From Candidatus Adiutrix sp. (GTDB taxonomy: Bacteria; Desulfobacterota; Desulfarculia; Adiutricales; Adiutricaceae), in contig JAITVE010000142.1 in the NCBI GenBank assembly GCA_031285975.1, positions 1-11,843 on the forward strand: 11,843 bases of DNA, in the 5' to 3' direction. The position numbers were made by a program, and so were the translations under genes. The notes below the pieces were generated by a model. It had not been told where the DNA came from. It saw nothing but the letters and a program-made list of their open reading frames with translations, and did not search any database. Shown here piece after piece: positions 1-6,239 of this stretch. Positions within the stretch are counted from its first letter, which is position 1. The number at the start of each line of letters is the position of its first letter.

Positions 1-300
1 GGGGCTGCGCGCCCCTGGACCTGCGTGTCGGCTAGCAAAACTGTTGCGACCGTGTAGCGGCGCCACAACTCGCCTGAACGGCTCAGACAAGTGGCGCCGC
101 TGTGGCGGTGTGGAGTGCCCCGCTGCGTAGCGTCTTCGCCGCCATGCTGGCGAAGGCCGGTAGCCGTGCTTTTCATACTATTACCAACTGGGGTGGCTGG
201 TTCCAGGCGCGGCTTGTTTTTCCCGCTTGTGTCCGGGGCGGAGATTGGCTATTATGGCTGTTTACGGCCGACTTCAAATACGGCCGGAGGAGCACGCATT
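1..300. other. Upstream non-coding stretch, no gene supported
   Basis: No reading frame here looks like a real protein. The frames open through this stretch give low-complexity Arg/Pro/Ala-rich translations, and no start has a ribosome binding site until base 301. Visible structure: a small hairpin at 1-15 (GGGGC/GCCCC), a long inverted repeat at 56-101, a 7-bp hairpin at 134-155 (CTTCGCC/GGCGAAG) and a repeated ACGGCCG at about 265 and 280. The stretch could hold the end of an upstream transcription unit and the promoter of the rdgC-like operon, but I could not pick a convincing -35/-10 pair. Confidence 0.6.
56..101. repeat. Inverted repeat, 11-bp arms, 24-nt loop
   Basis: AGCGGCGCCAC (56-66) is the exact reverse complement of GTGGCGCCGCT (91-101). 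The loop holds a weak inner stem. No T-run follows on either strand, so it is not a textbook intrinsic terminator. It may be a Rho-associated 3' stem of an upstream transcript or a leader structure of the rdgC-like operon. The structure is seen directly; a role is not. Confidence 0.6.
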
Positions 301-912
301 ATGGGCCTCATAAAAGGAACTTTGTCTCTCACCCGCTACCGGGTGCGGGAAGAACCGCCGGAAATGCTGACCGACGAATACATCACCGAGCGGCTGGCCA
401 AAAACGCCTTCGTGGACATTGAGCACGCGCCGGAAGAGCGCAGCCTGGGCTGGGTGGAGTTCATGAACCATCTGGACAGCAATTTTAACCCGGCTACCTA
501 CCGCTTCGGGGGGCTCCTGGCCTTTACCCTGCGGCTGGATACCCGCAAGCTGTCGCCCAAGGCCGTGAGCCGCTACTATATTATCCGCGAGGCCCAGTAT
601 CAGGAACAAACCGGCCGCCGCCCCAACAGCTTGGCCAAAAAAGAGCTCAAAGAGGCGGTAAAATCTGAACTCATGCGCCGCACGCTCCTGAGTACCGAGC
701 TGATGGAAGTGGTCTGGCTGTTCCAGGAAAACGAAATCTGGCTGGCCGCCGCGGGCGAAAAACGCCGTGAAACCTTTGAGGAACTTTGGGGCCGCAGTTT
801 CGGCCTGTCGCTGCAAATGCTGGTGCCGGTGACCACCGGCCTGGAAGTCCTCAGCGGGGAACTGCGCCGGGCGCTGTTGGATTCCAAAGCCTCGCCCGTC
901 TGGCTTGGCTGA
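301..912 (+). CDS. rdgC: RdgC-like protein, N-terminal half (203 aa)
   Basis: RdgC is a nucleoid-associated protein that forms a ring around DNA and modulates RecA in E. coli. This 203-residue protein aligns by eye with the first part of E. coli RdgC: an N-terminal beta segment (GLIKGTLSLTRYRV), a GWVEFM motif corresponding to E. coli GWVPPM, a helical stretch rich in Lys/Glu corresponding to the E. coli segment before LLPRAF, then an LxVPVT-like end matching VVPLSM. E. coli RdgC is 303 residues, so this one stops where the C-terminal third would begin; that part appears to be in the next gene. The start at 301 is chosen because GGAGGAG lies 8-14 bases upstream and homology begins there. The frame stays open upstream to 91, but that extension is compositionally odd. 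It is first in an operon with the next two genes, with 14 bases to the next start. Confidence 0.75.
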   Translation: MGLIKGTLSLTRYRVREEPPEMLTDEYITERLAKNAFVDIEHAPEERSLGWVEFMNHLDSNFNPATYRFGGLLAFTLRLDTRKLSPKAVSRYYIIREAQYQEQTGRRPNSLAKKELKEAVKSELMRRTLLSTELMEVVWLFQENEIWLAAAGEKRRETFEELWGRSFGLSLQMLVPVTTGLEVLSGELRRALLDSKASPVWLG

Positions 913-926
913 GGGGAGACGATATC

Positions 927-1505
927 ATGAATGACGACCAATTCGTACTGGAGCCCGCCGCCTTTCTCGACCTGTGGAAGGACAAGCTCTTTATCGGCCA
1001 GGAATTCCTGACCTGGCTGTGGATTTATTCGGAAATCCACGGCAACTTCCTCAGCACCAAGGCCGGGGAGGTGGAACTGTGGTTCGAAAGCCGCCTGCAT
1101 CTGGAAAGCGGGGAGGGCGGCGACCGCAAAAGCGTCACCTGCCAAATGCACGCCAGCGGCCGCCTGGAAGCTTCCTACGACTGGGCCGAGGCCCTGACCG
1201 CCCTGAAACGGGCCAAGAAGCTGACCCGCGCCCGCCTGAAAGTCAGCACCGAGGACAAGGAGTGGAGTTTTTCCCTCGCCGCCGGCACCCTGACTCCCCA
1301 GGGCGTAAAGTTCCCCAAAACCTTTGCCGCCAGCGAGGAAGAGGAAGACACGGATTCCGGCCGCTTTCTTGAGCGGGTGGCCCTGCTGAAAGAATTGACG
1401 GCCATAGTCGAGGCGCTGTTCAAGCAGTTTTTGGAAATACGCCTCTCCCCGGACTGGGAGCTGACCGAACTGCCCCGGCTGAACAAATGGCTAACCGAGC
1501 GGTGA
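927..1505 (+). CDS. Probable C-terminal half of a split RdgC (192 aa)
   Basis: This 192-residue acidic protein starts 14 bases after the preceding stop, with GAGGGGAG as ribosome binding site overlapping that stop. Its second half (about residues 90-170) follows the pattern of the E. coli RdgC C-terminus: a KKLTRARLKV strand like GKVVTKLAL, a W-S-F-S-L strand like RIQFVM, GVKFPK like KRLKFCD, an acidic linker, then a leucine-rich helix like LMTGELAALIQSLV. Its first half carries a GQEFLTWLWIYSE motif, not found in E. coli RdgC as I recall it, that is typical of RdgC-related proteins in some other phyla. I infer that this and the previous gene form a two-subunit RdgC. The alternative is an uncharacterised protein co-operonic with an RdgC-like one. 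No catalytic motif is visible. Confidence 0.6.
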   Translation: MNDDQFVLEPAAFLDLWKDKLFIGQEFLTWLWIYSEIHGNFLSTKAGEVELWFESRLHLESGEGGDRKSVTCQMHASGRLEASYDWAEALTALKRAKKLTRARLKVSTEDKEWSFSLAAGTLTPQGVKFPKTFAASEEEEDTDSGRFLERVALLKELTAIVEALFKQFLEIRLSPDWELTELPRLNKWLTER

Positions 1506-1515
1506 GGGCGGCGGC

Positions 1516-2256
1516 ATGAAGAACCCGGTTCTGAAATTTTTGTATCTCTTGTGGTATCTGCCGGTGCTGGTGCTGTCCACCGTGACGCTGGGGACTATCT
1601 GCGTGGCGGTCAGCTATTTTTCCGCCCGGGCGGCCCGGTTCCTCACCAACCTCGGCTGGGGGCACATAGTGCTGGATCCGGCGGGCGTCACCCTGCGGGC
1701 GACCGGCCTGGAGAATTTATCCAAAAGCGAAGGCGAAAAGGGGGGCGGGTTCATCATCTATGCCAACCACAGTTCCCTGACCGATATCCCCACCGTGGCC
1801 CTGGCCACCAAAAAATCCGTCTCCTGGGTGGCCAAGGCCTCCCTGGGGCGGATACCGTTTTTCGGCTGGGCCCTGGCCCGGGTGCATATGCTGGTGGATC
1901 GCGGCGGCGGGCCCGAGGCGGCCCGGCAAATGGTGGAGGAAGCCACCCGGCGGCTGGAAGGCGGCGAAATTCTGGCCATTTTCCCGGAAGGCACCCGCAA
2001 CCGGGACTCTGAAACCTTGCTGCCCTTCAAAAAAGGCGCCTTTATTCTGGCCAAGCACACCGGCGCGCCCCTGGTGCCGCTGGCCATCAAAAACGCCGGA
2101 AATATCTGGCCCGCCGGGAAATATTGGCCGCAGCCGGGGGCCATCCGGGTCAAAGTCGGCCCGCCTCTGGAGCCCCGCCCCGGCGAACAGCTGGGCGAAC
2201 TCACCGCCCGCGCCCAAACTGCCCTGCAGGAACTCCTGTCTGACGATAGCTGGTGA
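1516..2256 (+). CDS. plsC: 1-acyl-sn-glycerol-3-phosphate acyltransferase (PlsC-like)
   Basis: PlsC enzymes transfer an acyl chain from acyl-ACP or acyl-CoA to lysophosphatidic acid, making phosphatidic acid for membrane lipids at the inner face of the cytoplasmic membrane. The 246-residue length is normal for the family. Visible hallmarks are the catalytic H-X4-D box (N84-H85-S-S-L-T-D90), a WVAKASLGRIPFFGW block, the glycerophosphate-binding FPEGTR box (156-161) followed by PFKKGAF, and a late APLVPLAIKNAG block. Residues about 5-35 form a hydrophobic membrane anchor. The start is 10 bases after the preceding stop, with a GAGGGCGG ribosome binding site that overlaps that stop. It is the third gene of the operon with the RdgC-like pair; I see no clear functional link. 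Another acyltransferase specificity (for example a lipid A or ornithine-lipid type) cannot be excluded. Confidence 0.9.
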   Translation: MKNPVLKFLYLLWYLPVLVLSTVTLGTICVAVSYFSARAARFLTNLGWGHIVLDPAGVTLRATGLENLSKSEGEKGGGFIIYANHSSLTDIPTVALATKKSVSWVAKASLGRIPFFGWALARVHMLVDRGGGPEAARQMVEEATRRLEGGEILAIFPEGTRNRDSETLLPFKKGAFILAKHTGAPLVPLAIKNAGNIWPAGKYWPQPGAIRVKVGPPLEPRPGEQLGELTARAQTALQELLSDDSW

Positions 2257-2260
2257 GCCC

Positions 2261-2323
2261 ATGCACGAATGGACGGTCTACCGGCTGGCGGGCGATACCC
2301 TGCAAAGCATGGCCGCCGAATGA
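2261..2323 (+). CDS. Possible 20-aa ORF or gene remnant after plsC
   Basis: An ATG four bases after the plsC stop opens a 20-codon frame (MHEWTVYRLAGDTLQSMAAE, then TGA). GGTGAG, overlapping the plsC stop, is a usable ribosome binding site. The opening with WTVYRLAGDTL looks like the start of a larger folded protein (LysM or phage-tail-X proteins have similar GDTL openings), so this may be the 5' stub of a gene truncated by loss of its remainder. I do not recognise the family. It could also be chance. Confidence 0.25.
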   Translation: MHEWTVYRLAGDTLQSMAAE

Positions 2324-2350
2324 ATGCGGTGCGCACAAACCCCTGGTGAT

Positions 2351-2884
2351 TCAGGGCTGGCGAATTTCTGCCAGCAGAGCCGCGATGCTGGCCGCCACGT
2401 CGTCCGGGGAGCCGGAAGCGTCAATGATGTGGTGGGTGGCGGCGCGGTACAGCGCTTCCCGTTCCGCTACAACTTGCGCCACTTCTTCCGTTATCGGGCG
2501 GCCGGTCAGGCTGGGCCGCCCGAAGGCCGTGCGCGGGTCTGCCGCCAGGCGGGCCGCCAAAACGCCCGCCGGGGCGGAGAGGTAGAACACCAGGCCGCGC
2601 TCGCGCATGAAGGCCCGGTTGGCTTCGGCCAGCACCATCCCCCCGCCGGTGGCGATCACCAGCCCCGGTGCGGTCACTTCCCGCAAGGTTTGGCTTTCCA
2701 TCTGCCGGAAAGCTTCCCAGCCCTCCTGCTGAATCAGTTCGGCCAGGCTGGCGCGGCGGCTTTGGCTGAGGCGCTGGTCGGTGTCCGCAAACCCCCTCCG
2801 CAGCGCCGTTGCCAGTTTTTCCCCAACCACGGTTTTCCCCGCCGCCCTGGGGCCGATCAAAAATATGGTTTTTTCAGCTTTCAT
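2351..2884 (-). CDS. aroL: Shikimate kinase, AroL-like
   Basis: Shikimate kinase phosphorylates shikimate with ATP to shikimate 3-phosphate, the fifth step of the chorismate pathway, in the cytoplasm. The 177-residue protein shows a Walker A loop (GPRAAGKT, residues 11-18), a DTD motif for Mg and shikimate (about 34-36), the shikimate-binding ATGGGMVL segment, a lid-region arginine (LTGRP) and a C-terminal adenine-binding region. Sequence and order resemble E. coli AroL more than AroK (FLIGPR, DTDQ, FRQMES, TAPGLVIATGGG). The frame is open to an ATG at 2929, but homology begins at the ATG at 2884, and the best promoter (2936-2964) would start transcripts near 2928, favouring 2884. The ribosome binding site is weak. 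It converges on the plsC operon; a small CCCTG/CAGGG hairpin at 2341-2356 overlaps its stop and is at most a weak terminator. Confidence 0.92.
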   Translation of the reverse strand: MKAEKTIFLIGPRAAGKTVVGEKLATALRRGFADTDQRLSQSRRASLAELIQQEGWEAFRQMESQTLREVTAPGLVIATGGGMVLAEANRAFMRERGLVFYLSAPAGVLAARLAADPRTAFGRPSLTGRPITEEVAQVVAEREALYRAATHHIIDASGSPDDVAASIAALLAEIRQP

Positions 2885-2935
2885 AGCCGCCGGAGCCCTT
2901 CTTGCGCCGCAGGTCTGCGGGCCCGTCATTTTCCG

Positions 2936-2964
2936 ATGTTAAAATGGCTGCTGTTTTAGTACAA
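2936..2964 (-). promoter_or_regulatory. Candidate sigma-70 promoter for aroL
   Basis: Read on the minus strand: TTGTAC (2964-2959), 17-nt spacer, TAACAT (2941-2936). The spacing is ideal and both hexamers match moderately. Transcription would start near 2928, giving a leader of about 44 nt before the 2884 ATG. Confidence 0.4.
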
Positions 2965-3042
2965 TAGCCATGCGAGACCGCATCGTTCTCCCCGCGTACC
3001 GAAACCCACCAACAATTTGTATTATATCGGCGATGGTGAAAC

Positions 3043-3072
3043 TTGCAATTTTTTATATCAAATACTTGTAAA
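3043..3072 (+). promoter_or_regulatory. Candidate promoter for the OpgB-like gene
   Basis: TTGCAA (3043-3048), 18-nt spacer, TGTAAA (3067-3072). The whole 3010-3075 stretch is AT-rich in a GC-rich region, and other -10-like hexamers are present (TATTAT at 3020-3025), so the exact promoter is uncertain. It faces away from the aroL promoter, so 2936-3072 looks like a divergent promoter region. Confidence 0.3.
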
Positions 3073-3130
3073 TTTTGCGTAAGGAAACGGGTAGGCGGTT
3101 CGTGGAAATTACTCGTTGAAAGCCATATTC

Positions 3131-4650
3131 ATGTCCGCAATTGATGAAAGTAGAGTTCAGGACGGAACCGCCCCAACCGCGCCGCCCCCCGCGCCAGGCC
3201 GGGAGGCCGCGCCGCGTTCGACGCGTCCGGGCTTCGTCAAAACCGGCCTGATGTCGGGCTATGTGTTTTTCCTGCTCTGGGCCGCCCTGGGCCTGGCGGC
3301 GGGCGTGGTGTGGTGCCAGGGCCAGTTCGGCGAAATCAGCCTCGAAGAAATCGCCCACACCCTTATGCTGCCCCTGAAAGGCTCGGGCGACGCCCTGGTT
3401 ATCAGCGGGCTGAAAAGGCTCCTGGCCGCCGCGCTGGTCAGCGGGCTGCTGGCCCTGTTTGGCCTGTGGGCCTGGCGGCGGCGGGAGAAGCGGGGGGGCA
3501 TGACCGCCGCGCTGCTGCTGGGGCCGCTGCTGCTGCTGGCCGCTTCCGCCGCCTTCGCCGCCCACAAGCTGGCGGCCGTGCCCTTCCTCTTGGGCAAAAT
3601 CGACTACAGCACTTTCATCGACGACCATTACCGGGCCCCCAAGCCGGAGGAGATCGTTTTCCCCAAAACGAAAAAAAACCTGGTGGTGGTGCTGGTCGAA
3701 TCCATGGAGGATACTTTCAGCTCGGGCGAACTGGGCAAGGTGCTGACCCCCTCGCTGCGGAATTTGCAGCGGCGCAACCGTTCCTTCAAAAAGCATTACC
3801 AGGTCGCGGGCACGGGCTGGACGGTGGCGGGATACACGGCCTACCTCTTCGGCCTGCCGCTGAAGCTGCCCCTGTCGCTGGACTGGAACCTCTATAGCCA
3901 GTACGATTCCTTCCTGCCCGGCGCCACCTCGCTGCTGGAAGTTTTCGAGCACCACGGCTATGACGTTTACCTGATTATGGGCACTGACAGCACCTTCGGC
4001 GGGCGGCGGAATTTGTTCCAGACCCACAGCCGCACCGTCAAAATTTACGATCTGCCCTACTTCCTGTCCCAGCCGTATAAAGAGAGCGAACGGCCCTCGG
4101 ACTGGGGCTTCGGCGACGCCTTCCTTTACCGCCAGGCGCAGCGGATTCTGGGCGAAGCGGCCAAAAGCGGGCGGCCTTTTGTGGCCATTATCCAAACGCT
4201 CGACAGCCACATCAACGTTGATTCCTACGAAAATGACCATCTCAACTGGAAGCGCACCGACGAACTGGCCGGAAAATTCGCCGCCTGGCTGCGGCGGCAG
4301 AAATTTTACCCGAAAACCACTGCGGTTTTCGTTGGCGACCATCTCTACATGTCCCAATACTGCGCTAAAATTGAACTGCCGGAAATGGACAAGCGCACTG
4401 TCTACAACGCCTTCCTGAACCTTTCCCCAAGCTGCGAAGAACGGCGAGAAGCGCGGGCGAGCGCCTCTTTTCCTCTTTCGACCTGGCCCCGACCCTCCTG
4501 GAAGCCGTGGGAGCCGAGCCCCCCGAAGGCCGCTTCGGCCTTGGCCAATCCCTCTTCCGCAAACAGCCCACCCTGCTGGACGAATACGGGCTGGACGCAA
4601 TGAACGAAGAACTGATGAAACGCTCCAAATTTTACGACAAGCTCTATTGA
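3131..4650 (+). pseudogene. OpgB/LTA-synthase-like phosphoglycerol transferase, frameshifted near its end
   Basis: This family of membrane-anchored sulfatase-fold enzymes transfers phosphoglycerol to periplasmic glucans (OpgB/MdoB) or makes lipoteichoic acid (LtaS). From the ATG at 3131 I see three membrane segments (about residues 40-60, 96-115, 124-144), then an extracytoplasmic sulfatase domain. This holds LVVVLVES with metal-ligand E190, the nucleophile region GTGWTVAG with T231 (E. coli OpgB has GTDYTIAG), SDWGFGD, TLDSH and GDHL (D403-H404). The frame opened at 3131 ends at 4603 in a Pro/Ser-rich tail unlike the family. The natural ending is in the -1 frame (RLFSSFDLAPTLLEAVGAEP to SKFYDKLY, stop 4648-4650). 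The shift lies between about 4424 and 4457. An in-frame TTG at 3116 is an alternative start. All catalytic residues precede the break, so a single sequencing error or a real mutation are both possible. Confidence 0.85.
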
Positions 4651-4770
4651 GCCCCTTCCGCTGGGGCGATGCCGCTACGGCGCTGGCCCGACTTCAAGCC
4701 GCTGGTAGATGCTCATTCAACCCGGCAGGCTTGAATGCACCGCGATTGCGCAACCGCGCAACGAACAAGC
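4651..4770. other. Gene-free spacer with small inverted repeats
   Basis: Directly after the OpgB-like stop there is a GCCCC/GGGGC hairpin (4651-4667), a GCCG/CGGC hairpin just after it, and a perfect 8-bp inverted repeat TTCAAGCC (4693-4700) / GGCTTGAA (4728-4735). None is followed by a T-run on the plus strand, so termination of the plus-strand gene is not clear. No gene is seen. Confidence 0.4.
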
Positions 4771-4774
4771 CGCG

Positions 4775-4818
4775 CAAAAAACCGAAGCCCGAATGGAAAT
4801 CCATTCGGGCTTCGGTTT
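4775..4818 (-). terminator. Strong intrinsic terminator for the OmpA-like lipoprotein gene
   Basis: An 18-bp perfect stem (4779-4796 with 4801-4818) closes a 4-nt loop. On the minus strand it runs directly into a six-T tract (4780-4775). It sits 86 bases beyond the stop of the minus-strand lipoprotein gene. The plus strand has no T-run after the stem beyond the three that are part of it, so the terminator acts mainly for the minus strand. Confidence 0.9.
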
Positions 4819-4860
4819 GTGAAAAGCGCGGTGGGTTTTGCGGCCTCCGCGTGGGGCCGT

Positions 4861-4887
4861 GGCCGGGGCTTCCGAAGAAGCCCGGCC
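4861..4887. repeat. GC-rich hairpin in the lipoprotein 3' UTR
   Basis: GGCCGGGGCTTC and GAAGCCCGGCC form an 11-bp stem with one bulged G and a very short loop. It lies between the lipoprotein stop codon and the terminator stem, so the mRNA would end in two consecutive stable hairpins, which would protect against 3' exonucleases. No T-run follows. Confidence 0.5.
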
Positions 4888-4903
4888 TCACTTCCAACAG
4901 GGC

Positions 4904-5344
4904 TTAGTTGGAGGTGTTCACGCCGATGATGTAGAATTCGGCGCGGCGGTTCTGCTCGTTAGCGGCCTTGCTGGCGCCGGGGGCCACGGGACGGCGTTCG
5001 CCTTCGGTCATCAGCTCAATCCGTTTCGGGTTGATGCCGTTGTTGACCAGGTAGCGCTGGATTTCTTCGGCGCGATGACGGCCCAGATCCAGGTTGTACT
5101 TGTCGCTGGCGGTGATGTCGGTATGGCCGACCACGAAGATTTTGCTGCCCGGATAATGTTTCAGGTAAGCGATCTTGTAGTCCATAACGCGCTGGGCATC
5201 AGCAGTCAGGTTGTACTTGTCGGAACCAAACTTCACCAGTTCGTTCAGAACGGGGTCGGTGGGGTAGTTGCCGCTGAGGCCGCAGCCCTGGAGCGCCAAG
5301 GCGCCGATACCCAGAACCACCAGTAACATCAATGCTTTTTTCAT
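4904..5344 (-). CDS. OmpA/Pal-family peptidoglycan-binding lipoprotein
   Basis: A 146-residue outer-membrane lipoprotein expected to tether the outer membrane to peptidoglycan. Residues 1-20 are a lipoprotein signal peptide with lipobox LQGC, acylated at C21; G22 at +2 fits outer-membrane sorting under E. coli rules. Residues about 31-140 are a complete OmpA-like domain: VVGHTD (71-76), YNLDLGRHRAEEI (83-95), a GERRP segment and an NRRAEF end. D76 and R91 have the 15-residue spacing of the Asp/Arg pair that binds diaminopimelate in OmpA domains. There is no beta-barrel, so it is Pal-like in form. There is no tol gene beside it, so I do not call it pal. The start at 5344 has an excellent GGAGG 7 bases upstream. 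It is monocistronic, with its own terminator and probable promoters upstream. Confidence 0.9.
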   Translation of the reverse strand: MKKALMLLVVLGIGALALQGCGLSGNYPTDPVLNELVKFGSDKYNLTADAQRVMDYKIAYLKHYPGSKIFVVGHTDITASDKYNLDLGRHRAEEIQRYLVNNGINPKRIELMTEGERRPVAPGASKAANEQNRRAEFYIIGVNTSN

Positions 5345-5603
5345 GCTCTATCCTCCAATGTTGTTTCAGTGAACTGCAATTTTCATTCCCTGCTTTCCCT
5401 TGATAAAAGCGGAAACGAAATTTTGACCCCTTCCGGGGCCGCCTAAAAGAGGCTCGAAAAACCCAGTGCCTTTACTGATCTGTCTTTCAAGCTCACGACG
5501 TCACGCATCCAAACATTATGAATGCCATTACAAGCGAAGGTCAAACCCGGCCGCCACCTCCTTCCGCCACCCGGATTTTCTTATTCTGACCTTATACTTT
5601 ATA

Positions 5604-5612
5604 AGTATACCA
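5604..5612 (-). promoter_or_regulatory. Extended -10 motif, candidate proximal lipoprotein promoter
   Basis: The minus strand reads TGGTATACT, an extended -10 (TG-n-TATACT) without a good -35. It overlaps a perfect palindrome, TATACTT-TAT-AAGTATA (5593-5609), which could be an operator covering the -10. Transcription from here would give a leader of about 250 nt before the lipoprotein start. Confidence 0.35.
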
Positions 5613-5693
5613 GATTACGCGTATGGCCGTTCCGTTCACATTTCAATGTTCCCTAGAGCCACATTACGGTAATTTCTTCATAAACGCTCTTTG

Positions 5694-5722
5694 AGTATAC
5701 CATAATTAATTCGGAAGAGCAA
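5694..5722 (-). promoter_or_regulatory. Candidate distal lipoprotein promoter
   Basis: On the minus strand: TTGCTC (5722-5717), 17-nt spacer ending in TGG, TATACT (5699-5694). It shares the nonamer TGGTATACT with the motif 90 bases downstream. The leader to the lipoprotein start would be about 340 nt, which is long, so it might instead drive a small RNA. Confidence 0.4.
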
Positions 5723-5947
5723 CTCGATAATTGAAATCGCTCCCGCTTTTCCGCCGGAGAAGCTTCCCAACGCCGCCGTAAAGCCCAGACGGCTAGCCCT
5801 TTTGCAGGGCGCATTTCTCCCGGCCTTCTTAATTCTTTTGATAATACACCGCCGCCGCCCCAAAAAACAAGGATTATTTTAAAAAAATATGGATTCGCCG
5901 GGAATACAGGACGATAGCGGGCGCTCCAAGCCCGCGCCGCCCCGCCT

Positions 5948-5975
5948 CCCCGCCGCCATTCCGGCGGAAGCGGGG
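5948..5975. repeat. REP-like palindrome, copy A
   Basis: CCGCC-ATTCC-GGCGG (5953-5967) is nested in CCCCG/CGGGG arms with an AAG bulge. It contains the 12-base core CGCCATTCCGGC (5954-5965), shared with one-base changes by copies at 9009-9020 and 11703-11714. It resembles the short dispersed CGTCATTCCGGCGAAAGCCGG-type palindromes seen between genes in many proteobacteria. Confidence 0.55.
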
Positions 5976-6029
5976 CCTGGCCGCCTTCCCGCATATCCGG
6001 CCCGTATTCCTTCGCTTCAAGAGGAAATG

Positions 6030-6058
6030 TTGACAGACGGAGCAGAAGACCATATTAT
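6030..6058 (+). promoter_or_regulatory. Strong sigma-70 promoter for mop
   Basis: Perfect -35 TTGACA (6030-6035), exact 17-nt spacer, -10 TATTAT (6053-6058, five of six). This is the best promoter in the window. Transcription would start near 6065 and give a leader of about 175 nt to the mop ATG. Confidence 0.8.
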
Positions 6059-6065
6059 AGGGCAA

Positions 6066-6239
6066 CAAGCATTACAGGAACCGGCCCGTCGGCCGGGCGC
6101 GATTTGGCCTTTTCTTCAATGAAACCTGAGTAATCGCAGTAGGAGGAAATTAAGCCCCGGGAGATCTGTACTATACCTGTACGGCAGGTATCCCGGCCAT
6201 ATCAGAAGACCACGCTCAAAATACCTGAAGGAGACCCGT
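6066..6239 (+). promoter_or_regulatory. Long structured 5' leader of mop
   Basis: The leader contains a CCGGCC-CGTC-GGCCGG hairpin (6081-6096), a four-codon ORF (ATG at 6119, MKPE then stop), and an orphan AGGAGG (6141-6146) with no start codon behind it. A second hairpin is ATACCTG (6173-6179) / CAGGTAT (6185-6191), flanked by CCGGGA (about 6157-6162) and TCCCGG (6191-6196). ATACCTG recurs at 6221-6227, directly before the true ribosome binding site AAGGAG (6228-6233). CAGGTAT can therefore pair either upstream or with the copy touching the ribosome binding site. This fits a translational switch or protein-bound leader. I could not match it to the molybdenum-cofactor riboswitch consensus. 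Confidence 0.45.

Larger units (their letters stand above)
5345..6029. other. Long non-coding region between lipoprotein and mop promoters
   Basis: About 685 bases without a supportable gene. Bases 5400-5590 are mixed and 5580-5720 are AT-rich with promoter motifs facing the lipoprotein gene. Two adjacent hairpins lie at 5775-5793 (GCCGT/ACGGC) and 5796-5810 (GCCCT/AGGGC), then AT-rich sequence to 5890, a GCGGGC/GCCCGC hairpin at 5917-5935 and a REP-like palindrome at 5948-5975. Short frames here have no homology I recognise and poor composition. An AAGGAGG-like motif on the minus strand near 5555 is followed only by very short frames. A small RNA is possible but not shown. Confidence 0.5.

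Noticed and set aside
91..300. In-frame 70-residue N-terminal extension of the RdgC-like protein
   Set aside because: The composition is unlike the rest, homology begins at 301, and the good ribosome binding site is just before 301.
2324..2959. Plus-strand 211-residue frame across the shikimate kinase gene
   Set aside because: It overlaps a complete, motif-bearing aroL on the other strand; its own translation is Arg/Pro-rich with no motif.
3053..4600. 515-residue open frame on the minus strand opposite the OpgB-like gene
   Set aside because: The Gln/Gly/Arg-rich translation has no recognisable domain; the plus strand encodes a clear sulfatase-fold enzyme.
4693..4735. 8-bp inverted repeat as terminator of the OpgB-like gene
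   Set aside because: The loop is 27 nt and no T-run follows; it is not a credible intrinsic terminator.
5466..6122. Short frames on both strands in the non-coding region
   Set aside because: No ribosome binding sites, poor composition and overlap with promoter motifs and palindromes.
6066..6239. Known molybdenum-cofactor riboswitch upstream of mop
   Set aside because: Attractive by context, but I could not match the conserved segments of that RNA family, so the leader is reported only as an unclassified structure.
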